From Cryptomeria japonica (lineage: Eukaryota; Streptophyta; Pinopsida; Cupressales; Cupressaceae): DNA of 64,000 nucleotides. The position numbers were made by a program, and so were the translations under genes. Location: assembly GCF_030272615.1 (NCBI RefSeq), contig NC_081411.1, forward strand, positions 837,178,136-837,242,135, written 5' to 3'. Within the stretch, counting starts at the first letter, position 1; every line of letters begins with the position of its first letter. Below, one piece after another: positions 1-10,607 of the stretch. Below the pieces are notes generated by a model. It did not search any database and had not been told where the DNA came from. It was given only the letters and a program-made list of their open reading frames with translations.

Positions 1-2065
1 ATCTGTGCCCTCCGATGTATTTTTGGTAGAAGATATTCACTCCTACATTCATTGCAAGCTTGAAGAACTTGGAGATAAGTTCATTCGAAATGAGTTTAAT
101 GGGTTCTGTGACAATGATCAGTTGAAGCCAGAATTTCTATCTCTGAAGACAAAGGGTCTAGCAAATGTGATTGATTTTCCTATTCAGTTTCATGATGACT
201 GGGTTAGATATGTACTAAGCAGGGTTCATGATCAATTTTTTTGGCTAGAGGATAATGCACCAATCAAGATTTCAAAGGAGGTGATTCAAAGAGTGACTTG
301 GTTTAGTGCTACTAGTGAAGCATTAACCCTATGAACAATTTTATCAAATGAAGTCATTCGGTTAACCAAATCCTGGTGTGACGGTCGAGCAATGACTATC
401 ACTCATATTGAGGATGCTAAAGTAAGGTTTACCTCTGTAGTGTTGGGTTATAGGGTATATCAATCAAGCTGGATGAATAGTGTGTTGAGTGGTGCCATCC
501 ATACTGGATACCAGATTATCAAAGAAGCTGCAACATATGATATATGCGGGATGATTCAAAGTCATTTCATGATGAACATGGAAAGAATAAAGAAGGATAA
601 GAAACAATCCTTCAAATATGGCTCTCTACTGGTATGTATATTCTTCTATGTGCTAAAATACTTTCTTGGTAAGGGTAATGTAGTATGGTCATAGGAGAAA
701 CCTATCATGGTTTAGATAGGTGAAATGATTAGGGATCTGGGAGATAATTTTGGGGAAGCAATGTGGGGTTATTTCAAATAATTCCAAACTAGAATGCGCA
801 AGAGGGAAAGAATTCCAACCAGAATAGTGCAGAAATACAAGATTAACATCTATTTTCTTATAGATATAGATTGTTGTATTATCCAAGCAGTTGAACCAAG
901 AACTTTTTGGGTTACACCTATGGGATATGAGGTTTCAGCAGATCTAGTTAAAATTCATATCAATATGCTTTTATCTAAATTGGTAGATTTGAAGGCAAAG
1001 AGGTTTGGAACATATGAGGAGGCAAGTTCTAAAATAAAACAAGAACTTTAGGTGCCTATCATTAAAAGAAAAGTAAAGAAAATGATAGATACCCTTGACA
1101 AGAAATATGGAGGTGAAGCATCTGGTGCCACTACCTCCACTGGTGTGAGTGAGCAAGCAGGGGTCACACTTGCCAAACATGAATAACTGGCTGATGAAAA
1201 GAAGAAAGTGACAAAAACAAAACCAAAGGGCACTACAACAACTAAACTAGCAACATATACAAAGGAAAAGAATCTAGGTACTCTGGTATCTTCACCAAGC
1301 AAAGATAGACCTGTAGGAGTAACTTACACCAAAAAGAGGAAGACTGTTCCAAAACTTAAAGAGGATAAGAAATAAGGTGACATTGGGTCAAATGTAGAAG
1401 TAATAGAGGTTAGAAGAAGTTAAAGGAATAAAGCTCCAACAATTGATGAGATGGTGCATGGCATCAAAGAATTTGGAGGTTTGTCTAGTGTTGGAAGGAG
1501 ATATTCTCTTAGTAATGATGAAGACAAGAGGAAACTTGAGGAAGCTTTGATCTAGAACTTGCACACCTTTTGTAGAACTCCCAGTGAATTGTATGGCATT
1601 ATTTAATCAGATTTGCTAGATAAAATTGAAGGAAGATGGAAGTCTTCTCTAGCTATTGAAAAAGAGCTTAGAATAAAATCTCTCATGGAAGTGCAACATG
1701 AATTAGATATTTATCAATCTTCACTAGTGGCTGAAGCATGCATTCAACATTTCAAGGTATGGAACAAAACTAGAAGAGTGGTAGTAGGTGAAATTAGAAA
1801 AGTGCACACTGAAGGTGTTGCCCTGTGGAAGGAAATTATGGACGAGAAAAAGAAGATTGAACAAGAAATTGAACAAGAAACTAAACAGGACAAAGGGGAA
1901 GTTGTCCTTGATAAAGGGAAAGCTAAAGACTCCAGTGAAGGATTTGATACATTCTTTGTTGAGGACATCATAGGAGATGTTGTGTTAGACATTCCCAATC
2001 TAAAAATAGGTATTGAACAACCGGTTCATACTTCACCGGTAGAGGAAGCCGATAAAGCTAAATTT
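1..2065 (+). pseudogene. Decayed ORF2 of the non-autonomous LTR element family (copy 1)
   Basis: I do not recognise the function. The reading frame stays the same (frame 2) from the window start to about 2125 but is cut by roughly ten in-frame stops (first near 332, then near 692), so the decay is almost entirely by substitution. The product resembles the ORF2 of element B (21568 onward) and of A1 (minus strand, 2953-4104): shared short motifs are YIHC..EELG, RVH..FFWL and MGYE, followed by a charged linker, a helical region and a Lys/Glu-rich coiled coil. The N-terminus lies outside the window. It ends where an LTR remnant begins at about 2066. No enzyme motif is visible. Confidence 0.7.
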
Positions 2066-2952
2066 TTAGATCCAACCGATACTCAGAGGGGAGGGGTGAA
2101 TCAGTGCATTACCGATTTCTACTAATTGAAACTTTAGCTTTAAATAAAAACTAATTAACCATTCACCAATGTACACAATTACTACTGAAGATTAAGCATG
2201 CATGAAAAGATACACAAAGACACAGATTTATCTCGTAGAAACCAAATAGGGAGAAAACAATGGTGTGAGTAGGAACTCACAAAATTTGTACTCTTCTAGA
2301 GTACGCCCAGTGAAGAGCCATCCTTGTTAGGAGATTACAAAGACACTGGTTAGGTGCCACTCGATTAAGGGAGTTAGAGGACTTAGAACATTAGTTAAGA
2401 TGTTACCTGGTTAAGAGATTTATACAATGGGACCTGTTAAAGTCCACTCAATTAAGGGATTTATATTGTAGTCATTTCAAAACAATAGATAAAATGATCA
2501 AAAACATAAAGCTACACATTAACCTGATGAGATCACAATTAGGCATCAGTCTTGGTCTACATCGGTTTTGCCTGTCCTTCATAACTCTACCTTCTACTGG
2601 TTTGCTGATACTTGAATCCTGCACTGCCAGAACTCTATCACCTAAGTCATGCAGGAATCTTTGTCAATTCTGTCAAACATGTTGATATGTTTATTGGTTG
2701 ACTGAGAGAAGACTTTCGATTTAGCTAATTGTAACTGAACATTACCAGTCTATCAGTTACCAACTTTTCTGGTGAACCGATCAATATCTTGACTAGTTGA
2801 TTTCTTCCAGTGTACCGGTTTAGTCTTTGCTTAGTCGATAGACATCTTCCTTACTGATCTACTCACCGCTACTCGATCGCCTTGCTGCTTGTTGGTCTAC
2901 TACTTGTTGGTCTACCCCTCCCCTCTCAGTACCAGTTGGATCTAACATTTGT
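2066..2952. repeat. LTR remnant with outward-facing inverted LTR 3' ends
   Basis: The left edge (about 2068-2105) and the reverse complement of the right edge (about 2915-2952) are near-identical. Both contain the block GAGGGGAGGGG next to a GGATCTAA terminus, which is the form LTR 3' ends take elsewhere in this window. Most of the interior therefore looks like a minus-oriented LTR, while the last ~70 bp is an LTR end in plus orientation. The interior has short repeats around CGATTAAGGGA (2370-2465) and no credible coding frame. Confidence 0.5.
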
Positions 2953-4104
2953 TTCTTTCTTCTCTCTCTTCTTTTGGTTGAACTCTATTTCAATCAATAG
3001 GTGCATCAATCAGTATTTTTGCATAGGCATCAAGAATCTGCACATCCATCTCATAGCCCATTTCTTCAATCCAAATCTTTCTAGGATTAAACGCTTACAT
3101 AAGTGTGTCATCCTTCTTCAAGATGAAGCATATGTCAGGTCAATATTTTTTACAATATGCTTAGGTACCCTTACCCTAGATCTCATATATTTATGGAATG
3201 CTTTGAAACATCCCCATACCTTATCATCTCTCTGACTTCCTAAAGCAGTAATTGACTATTTGAATTGTCTTCCTACCAGGATGTCAAATGCCCATTTCCT
3301 TTTACCAAAACTGGGTGTATCATTCATGAAAAATAAATTTAAGCAAACTATCAAGTTTCCATACCAGAAGGTACCTTTCTTTTCACCCTTAATCTTTCCT
3401 AGGTTTATTAACAACTCATCTAGCATCCAACCACATAGATCCAATTTCACATCTTCTCTCATCATTTTGTATGTAGCTAAAATGCAGGAACTCAAAATAA
3501 AATTTAGTTGGTTTGACTGAGTTACCTTATACCTGATGATCATGCTACTGAATCTGATGTCTGTGTTGGTAATAGTGCTCACTCTCATAGATCTTCTATC
3601 AGATGTCGCGTTGGTGATTTTGTTCATGAAATCATTCGAAACCTTCTTGTCTAGATGTTGCCCAATCGATGGTAAACTAGTGATTGCCCAAATGGCTTCC
3701 TTGGTGATTTTGTAAGGTCTGTCTAACCATATAAATTCCCCATATACTTTGCTCAAAACATATCTGATTATCTCATCTTCAAATTGTGGAATATCCAGAA
3801 TGTGAATAAACATTGTCTTCAATATGCTTGAATGTTGGTTTGATCTTTCCAAATTCTCCCATCAGCTCACTCATATACATACCATTAATTTTGATCTTCC
3901 CAAGTCCTCAATGTAATAGTGAATATATTCTCTAACATCTTCAACATAGACAAATCCCTTCAGAAAATGGGAAAATGCTCCAACCAAATCTTCCAAGGTA
4001 GCCACATGTGGATACCACTTGAAAATTGGCCTAGGGCGGTCCTTGATCTCTACTACAATCGGTTTTACAACAAAAATAGGAATAGATGATAATCTCGCTT
4101 CCAT
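2953..4104 (-). pseudogene. Decayed ORF2 of element A1
   Basis: The unknown ORF2 protein is read leftward from an ATG at 4104. Two main segments survive: 4104 to about 3871, and 3852-3256, which includes YVLSKVYGEFIWL, ITKEAIW and DLCGWMLDELL. A further piece carrying MGYEMD lies near 3060-3020. Element B has matching motifs in the same order (RRVHGEFFWL, ITKEAIREV, DVCEWLKDEL, MGYEAD). Stops and frameshifts separate the segments. It is truncated at the LTR remnant ending at 2952, so the helical and coiled-coil C-terminal half is missing. Function unknown. Confidence 0.7.
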
Positions 4105-4405
4105 GTTTAAAGATAAATACCTTTTGATCGCTCTAGGTGAAAACCTCCAACAAATTCCTTCAGACACTAGTGAAGTCACTCAAGAAGTAATCTAATTTCT
4201 TTGAATTTCCTTTAATCTCTCTTAGTCGCTCTAAATCACTTTGAAATTGCTTTGGATGCAAGGTGATCAATAATGAAGTGAATTCAATCTCTTAACCTCC
4301 ATGAAAAACCCTAATCTTCCATTGACAGAAATCACTGCTAGTGAAAGATACCAGATCTCACACAGAACATATCCATGTTGGATAATCATCTCTAATATCT
4401 AGAAA
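4105..4405 (-). other. Leader between A1 gag remnant and ORF2
   Basis: About 300 bp precede the ORF2 ATG on the minus strand and have no sustained reading frame. The matching stretch in element B (21185-21567) is also non-coding, so the spacer appears to be a regular part of this family. Element A2 is inserted at its right edge. Confidence 0.4.
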
Positions 4406-5210
4406 TATTAGGAAATTCATAGATACTGAGAGGGGGGTGAATCAATATCTAACTGGTAATTATAATTTCTCAACTTAAAACATGTAGAACATATTGTAAT
4501 AGTGTACCGGTATGCAAGAAATAATGTAATAAACAGAAATGAAAGAAGCCACATGTAAATCACACCATAACACAATGATTTAACAAGGAAACCTGGTGTA
4601 GGAAAAACCTCAGTGGGATTTGTGACCCACAATATTCACTTACTGGCCAATAAGAGAATATTACTTACAATAGGGGCCTGCACATGCAGGAAGGCCAACT
4701 GCCTAGAGCTCACTACTCAAATGGGAAGTCTCACTGACTTACAATGTGGATTATACAAATCCAATAACTTGTACTATTTTACAATAGCATCTTAAATGCT
4801 AGATTTAGTATCGGTTCTTGCTCTGTTCTTTACATATACCCCTTAACCTATATTTCGCATAATAGGTCTGCTTAATCTTTTCTCCTTACTTTTTCACTTA
4901 CATCACTTACTTCCTTATAAAATGTCTACAATGATCTCTTTTATATATAAGAGTCATTTTTTAACTTGCCAAGTCAGCTTACAAGGTTTTTACAATAATA
5001 AACAAAATATAATAACAAAAATCCTGTCGGCCTTTGTGCCGGTATGCTTCCTTTTTTTGTGCCGGTGTCGGTGTCCTGAGTGCCAGTGTAGAGTGTGTTC
5101 TGCTGATGCTAGTGTAATGCCTTGCCAGTGCCATAGGATTGTAAGGTTCCCATCAATGACAAAACCTTCAATCACATACAATGTCTCATTAGAGTGTGCA
5201 TATGCCAACA
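4406..5210 (-). repeat. 3' LTR of element A2
   Basis: Read on the minus strand it starts TGTTGGCATATGC, directly after a polypurine tract, and ends CCTCTCAGTATC...CCTAATA. It shares with the B LTRs the block GGGCCTGCACATGCAGGAAGG (4675 onward on the plus strand), the GTGACCCACAATATT motif and the C-rich tract near the end. Confidence 0.8.
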
Positions 5211-5557
5211 ATCTCCCCCTTTTGGCATTGATAGCAACACTCATGAGAAATTTCAAAAGTGTATCCAAAAATGGGAATTCCAAAAATGTTACCAAAAATG
5301 TGTGCTCCCCCTGAGCATATGGTTCCTGTGATATTGGATTTTCTCATACCACTACTCCCCCTTTGGCATCAATGACAAAGGTTGTCAAGATGTCAGTAGA
5401 GTTTGTAGTTTCAACTTTGTAACTGGGTAGTTACAATTTGAAATAGATTCGCCAAAATCAAGTTTATACTCTCCATAAAATTTTTACTATCTCTTATTGT
5501 TGTCTTTGTCCTTTTAGCTATACCGGTGAGATGTTGCAAATGCTCTGCTGGTGTTTT

Positions 5558-5845
5558 CTATCCCTGTATTAGTGCCTTAGATATTTCCTTCTGCAATGAT
5601 GCTAAATAGTCCAATCTTGGACTTAGTTTTAATCTCAGATGCTTTGCCTTATTCACTATTCTCTCCTTTTCTCTTTCTAATTTAAGTAATTCTTCCTCAA
5701 AATTTGTTATATTTTGCTCAAAAACTGATAATGTATCAGGTGAGTTAACAAAATTATCAGCAAGTTTACTGATTTCATCCTGTACCTTGCTTATTTTCTT
5801 ATCTATGTCTATAGTCAAAAATTTTGTCTTATAGGTGTCTTTGTA
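5558..5845 (-). pseudogene. C-terminal coiled-coil part of ORF2 (element A2)
   Basis: An open segment encodes a Lys/Glu-rich helical stretch starting LYKDTYKT and containing KKISKVQDEI and EEELLKLEREKER. Element B has the same stretch in the same order (LYKDTYKTV, SKISKA.KEI, VVLEEKIEKLEK), but there it is split by the 24-kb insertion of element C. This intact copy confirms how B read before that insertion. The upstream end is fused to an LTR stub at about 5846. Function unknown; a coiled-coil oligomerisation segment is likely. Confidence 0.7.
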
Positions 5846-5848
5846 CAG

Positions 5849-5954
5849 AGTGCCGGTGTAATGCCTTGCCGGTGCCATAGGATTGTAAGGTTGCCATCAA
5901 TGGAAAAACCTTCAATCACATACAATGTCTCATTGGAGTGTGCATATGCCAACA
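5849..5954 (-). repeat. Truncated 5' LTR stub of element A2
   Basis: It repeats about 106 bp of the beginning of the LTR at 5210-5105 (TGTTGGCATATGCACACT...), with the LTR start at 5954. Sequence then switches to ORF2 coding sequence, marking an internal deletion. Confidence 0.75.
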
Positions 5955-7203
5955 GGAACATCTTCCAGAACCTCTTCCTGGGGCATATCCAATATCTTCA
6001 TGAATTTTGCCTACCCCTAAGGCATATGCCTTAGCTATGAGATGAGCTACCTATCGATGTAGGAGCAACCTCTTCTGTCGGATAAGTAACCGGTGTGTTT
6101 CCATCTGATGATTGTTCTTCAGTCTTCCTAACCCATCTCTGAGTATGATCTTGAAGGATTTCACTAACCTTCTCTTTCCCTTTCTCATTTGATCCTCCAT
6201 TGCCAATCGGTGGATTTCTGCTTCTAAAGAATTTAGCAATATGTCCAACCTCATTACATGCATAACATGTAACATTGTTCCTCTGAATTGCTTTGCTAAA
6301 ACCGGTGAAATTGCTTGACCTATTGATTAGCCATATGTCCAAATTTTCCACATGCATAGCATTTAAAATTCATTCTGCAATCTTTCATTTTATGACCATA
6401 CTTATTTCATTTAGAACATTTACCAGGAGCAGAATTAGGGTTTTGATTTGCTCTATTTCTACATTGTCTATCCATGTGACCAAATCTATTGCAAACAAAA
6501 CATCTACCATTGAATTTATAGGCATTAAATTTCCTTACCGGTGCCTTATGGTTTTGATCTTCATTAGCAGTACCAAAACTCTATCCTTGCTCAAATCCAA
6601 GTCTACTGGAATCTCCAATCTGCCTTTGTCTCTTCAATAATGCATCTAGTTGTGCTGAGCTAATCTTGAATTTTTCTTTATACTCACTTACATTAGTTAG
6701 ATATTCTCTCAGAATTATTATTTGTCTCTCAATCTCTTGTTCATTACTCTAGGACTGTACTAAATCAATTCTCAACATATCATTCTCATGAACCAACCTA
6801 CCACATTCTTCAAATTTGTTCTTCAGGTATACAACAAGATTTTCTTCCTTCTTCTTTCGGTCCTCAATCTCCTTAGACATTCTCATAGTTATAACTTGCA
6901 TTTCATTCTTCATAACCATGTTCTCCTAACTCAATTTCCAACATTGTTCCTTAAGTGCATCTTTCTCTTCATCATCCTGATTTTGCAAAAGTTCCTTTCT
7001 CCTAGCTTGAACAAATGTAGCCTCTCTTGTAGGACAAGAACGAATTCCTTAGCAGAATTCAATTCATCTTGTAGCTTTAAGTTCTTCAACCTTTCAGCAC
7101 CATAATCTTCAAGTGCCATCTCAAGTTGCTTCTCCAAACCCATGTTCATAGATTCCAGATTTAGGATCTTCCTCAAGCTGTTAAACTTCCTCTGAGGCAC
7201 AAG
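5955..7203 (-). pseudogene. Gag remnant of element A1: coiled coil plus four CCHC zinc knuckles
   Basis: Read leftward from the primer site, it has a long Glu/Lys-rich coiled coil (about 7200-6600) and then four zinc knuckles: CFVCNRFGHMDRQC, a copy with a stop replacing its second Cys (CSK.NKYGHKMKDC), CYACGKFGHMANQ followed by a stop, and CYACNEVGHIAKFF (about 6269-6228) in which the last Cys is Phe. Knuckles of this kind bind RNA in retroelement nucleocapsids. The capsid-like gag core that normally precedes them in copia elements is absent, as it is in element B. Several stops and at least one frameshift are present. It is interrupted at 5954 by A2. Confidence 0.7.
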
Positions 7204-7215
7204 GTTCTAATACCA
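7204..7215 (-). promoter_or_regulatory. Primer-binding site of element A1 (initiator Met tRNA type)
   Basis: The minus strand reads TGGTATTAGAAC two bases after the LTR end. It matches the canonical TGGTATCAGAGC at 9 of 12 positions. Confidence 0.65.
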
Positions 7216-7217
7216 AT

Positions 7218-8149
7218 TGTTGGAAACCAATAACACTGGGAGGGGGGGTGAATCAGTGTTATACTATAATGATTAATTTTAGCCTTATTAAAACATGCAT
7301 ACACCAACCGATATACTGGTACATACATAATTGAAAGAAGTAAAGTAACCAATAAGCCAATCACATAAATGAGAACCATAACACATAGAATTATACATGG
7401 AAAAACTCAAAGAGGAAAAAACATGATGGGATTTGCGACCCACAATATCAATCCACTCGCCTTATGAAGAGATATTACAAAATATGAGGGGCCTACACTT
7501 GCAGAAAGGCTTACAGCCTAGAGCACACTGCTCAATCACAAAAACAACCTCACTGACTACATAAAAATCTAGACTACAATCTGGAGAAGTGTGAACTGCT
7601 AAGATAGCATCTTCTATGCCTAAATATAGTTTTGGTTTAAGCTTTGTCTATTTTGGTCTGAAACCCTAAACCCTTTACCAGAATAACCCTTATATGAATT
7701 TCCTTACATACATAATCTCTCTGATATATTTCGCACCATATCACATTCGCATATCCATAATCTCCCATCCTTTTTCTATATCAAAATGATATATCAAACT
7801 GATCTATATACCCTATACAAGTTATCATGCCTTATGTCATCTTACAAAGATATATACAATATCAAATTACATGTCGGCCAAATAACATAAATGCATAAAT
7901 ATTAAAACCAATTGCCGATGCTAGATCCAAGATATGTCGACCTCCAATACCGATAACCTTTTACTAAACCATGTCGGCCTGCATTGCCGGTAACCAAAGA
8001 AATCCTTATGTCCCATCGATGTCGATGTTGTATCTATGAAGTGTCTGCCAATACACAACTGAACCAAAAACATGAAGCTGGAACACAATACCATGTTGTC
8101 ATCAATGAAAACATAGTGAAACCAACCAATTGAGTGTCAATTTCCAACA
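7218..8149 (-). repeat. 5' LTR of element A1
   Basis: A 932-bp unit is bounded by TGTTGGAAAC at 7218 and TTTCCAACA at 8149, so it has TG...CA ends and a 9-bp terminal inverted repeat. It contains the shared LTR blocks (GGGGCCTACACTTGCAG near 7498; CCTAGAGCACACTGCTC; CTCACTGACTACAT) and a G-rich tract GGGAGGGGGGGTGAATCAG next to the 3' end. It resembles the LTR of element D more than that of A2. Confidence 0.8.
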
Positions 8150-8159
8150 GTGGGAACCC

Positions 8160-9600
8160 TAATTTTTCACCCTTTACACATTTGATGATTTTTGTATCAA
8201 CTAAAAAATCGTTGCCCTAGGAAAACTACTTCGAATATTGAAAATATGAGACAAATTATTGTAGAGGGCTCTCACGTGATCCTATAGGTTTAGATAGATC
8301 ATTCGCAAGTGCCATAGATTTTGAGAAATAGCCTGTCAAAGTTTGACAATTTTTTCACACTTAGAGCGCTCAAGGGATGACACTAGTACAGTATGGCCCT
8401 GAGCATGCGACCAAGTTGAAAGGAAAACTAGGAGTGTGTCTAGGGTAAAAATTACTAATTAGACGCGTTGGAACCAATGGTTTGGACCCACAATGAACAT
8501 AATGTGAATTTTGGTTCCATTAAAACTTTTTATTGAATGCATTTGATGATTTTTGCACCAACTAAAAAATCACTACCTTAGGAAAACTGCAAATATTGAA
8601 AATCTATGATAGGCTATTGTAAAGAGCTCTCACATAACCCTGTAAGTTCAAATAGATCATTTGTAAGTGCTACAGATTCCGAGAAACAACCTATCAATTT
8701 TTTTTTTTAAATTGCACTTAGGGCGTTCAAGGGACGACACTGCTACAGTATGGACCTAAGTGTTTGACCAAGTTGGGAGGCACAAAAATAGTGCACCCAA
8801 GGTAAAAATTCCTGACTAGATGCATTGGAAGAAGTGGTTCATCCTCATAATGAAAAAAATGAGAATTTGGCACTGTTGCAACTTTTCATTGAATTCATTT
8901 GACAGTTTTTGCGTCAACTGAAAAATCATTGCCCTAGGTAAACCTCTCTAAATCTTGAAAATATGAGATGTACTATTTTAGAGGGCCCTCATATGACCTT
9001 ATAGGTTTAGAAAAATCATTTGCAAGTGCCACAAATTCTAAGAAATAGCCTGCCAAAGTTTGACAAATTTTTGCACTTAGGGTGCTGAAGGGATGAGACC
9101 GCTATAATATGGCCCTGAGTGTTCGACCGAGTTGGGAGGAAAAACAAGAGTGTTCCAATGGTAAAAATGCCTAACTAGATGCATTGGAACCAATGGCTCA
9201 AGCCCCTGATAAACAAAATGAGAATTTGGCTTTGTTGCAACTTTTCATTGAATATGATATTTGTGCCAACTAAAAAATCACTACCCTAGAAAAAATACTT
9301 CGAATCTTGAAAATTTCAGATAGGCTATTGTAGAGGGCCCTCATGTGACCCTGTAGGTTCAAATGGATCATTTGCAAGTGCCACAGATTCTAATAAACAA
9401 CCTGTCAAATTTTGATAATTTTTTGCACTTAGGGCACTCAAGGGATGACGACGCTATAGTATGGCCTTGAGCATTTGACCAAGTAGGGAGGCAAAATAGG
9501 AGCATGGCTAGGGTAAAAATGCCTAATCGAACATATTGGAACCAATGGTTCATGCCCACAATGACTATTGAAATTACTTCTTTAACTAACATATGAAGTT
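8160..9600. repeat. Tandem repeat array, about four units of ~355 bp
   Basis: The anchor AAAAATC.(C/T)T.CC(C/T)TAG recurs at 8203, 8563, 8920 and 9271, giving periods of 360, 357 and 351 bp. Further matching blocks recur in each unit: CATTTGATGATTTTTG, AGAGGGC(T/C)CTCA, GTGCCA.A.ATT, GCACTTAGGGC, CAAGGGA.GACAC and a GCATTGGAACCAATGG-like segment. The units are clearly diverged. No coding potential is evident. The array abuts the A1 5' LTR. Confidence 0.85.
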
Positions 9601-10406
9601 GACATTTAAATTGCATTTTTTTGAAGAGATTTGGTATAACAAAAAAGTGAAATGTTTTGTAAGAAAATCATCCAAGAACCTCGTACATTGTTTCTCATAT
9701 TAGAAGAACATGGCAATGGAGTATTCTTATTTTAAATTGGATAAACCATTTCATAGAGTGGTTATGAGATCATATAATATTAGCAAACCATACCATCTAG
9801 TGAGACCAAATTCTTTACCTTCTCTGGTTATATACATTTTTAAAGTTTAAATTAACTATAGAATATTTCAAAACATATCCTTAATGAGAAAATAAGTTGC
9901 CTACCTTTAATGGGGGTTGGAGATATTTTCACATAATAATAATATAAAGGAAGGTGACATTTGTATATTTGAGCAGTTGAATGACAATTGAAATAAGTTT
10001 ATGTTCAAAGTTCATATATTCAGGTTTTAAACTTAATGGGCAATGTGTGGAAATGGACCTCTTGAATGGTCTCCCTATTGAGATAGCTTTAATGGTGGGA
10101 AATTGTTGTGGATGTAGCCAGTGGATTATGGACAAATTGCAAATTTCCAATGTAGAATATTATTTGCTACTTTTCATTTGTCATTACTAAGCATCCATGT
10201 TATGATTAATAACAATACCAATTTGGTTATTAAATTTGGTGAAGTTTCCCAAGGCAACCAAATTTGACACTTAAGATTTAGCCAAACAAATTATATTGAA
10301 TCTCAAGATTATACAATTAACATGGTATTGTTCATTATTACATTCAAGATTAAAGTTTCAAAGAATGAAGCCATGCACATGAGGAACAAATTATATCAAA
10401 TCTCAA

Positions 10407-10471
<65 letters not shown>

Positions 10472-10607
10472 ATTGTCAAACAATTACAAGTGTATGTCCA
10501 TAAACAAAAAATGCATAAACACCAACTCAAACAAACTTTATGTCCATATACAACATATATATGCCAACTAGACATGTACGTATATCCCAAAATGTCTCTA
10601 TCACATC
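9601..10607. other. AT-rich spacer with (TA)n microsatellite
   Basis: I see no supported gene. A (TA)n run occupies about 10409-10468; open frames across it are low-complexity artefacts. The open frame at 9981-10190 has no recognisable feature. Confidence 0.5.

Larger units (their letters stand above)
4406..5954 (-). mobile_element. Element A2: internally deleted member of the B family
   Basis: Reading leftward: a 5' LTR stub of about 106 bp (5954-5849), an abrupt switch into the C-terminal part of ORF2 (about 5845-5558), a non-coding tail with polypurine tract (complement of ATCTCCCCCTTTT at 5211-5223), and a full 3' LTR (5210-4406). The LTR opens TGTTGGCATATG and is the same subfamily as the B LTRs. 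Most of the element, from inside the 5' LTR to the ORF2 C-terminus, is deleted. It lies inside A1, between gag and ORF2. I could not find a convincing target-site duplication (GTTCC against TTTCT on the minus strand). Confidence 0.7.
2953..8149 (-). mobile_element. Element A1: non-autonomous LTR element with gag remnant and ORF2, interrupted by A2
   Basis: Reading leftward: 5' LTR (8149-7218), tRNA-iMet-like primer site (7215-7204), coiled-coil/zinc-knuckle gag remnant (7203-5955), inserted element A2 (5954-4406), a leader and then ORF2 (4104-2953). The 3' LTR is not recognised; the element is cut off at 2952. No protease, integrase or reverse transcriptase is seen. The architecture matches element B at 19320-50143, but its LTR is a different subfamily, closer to that of copia element D. 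Confidence 0.65.

Noticed and set aside
5558-5878. Start of this frame within MAPARHYTGTL as a true N-terminus
   Set aside because: The first residues come from the LTR stub; only the part from about 5845 matches ORF2.
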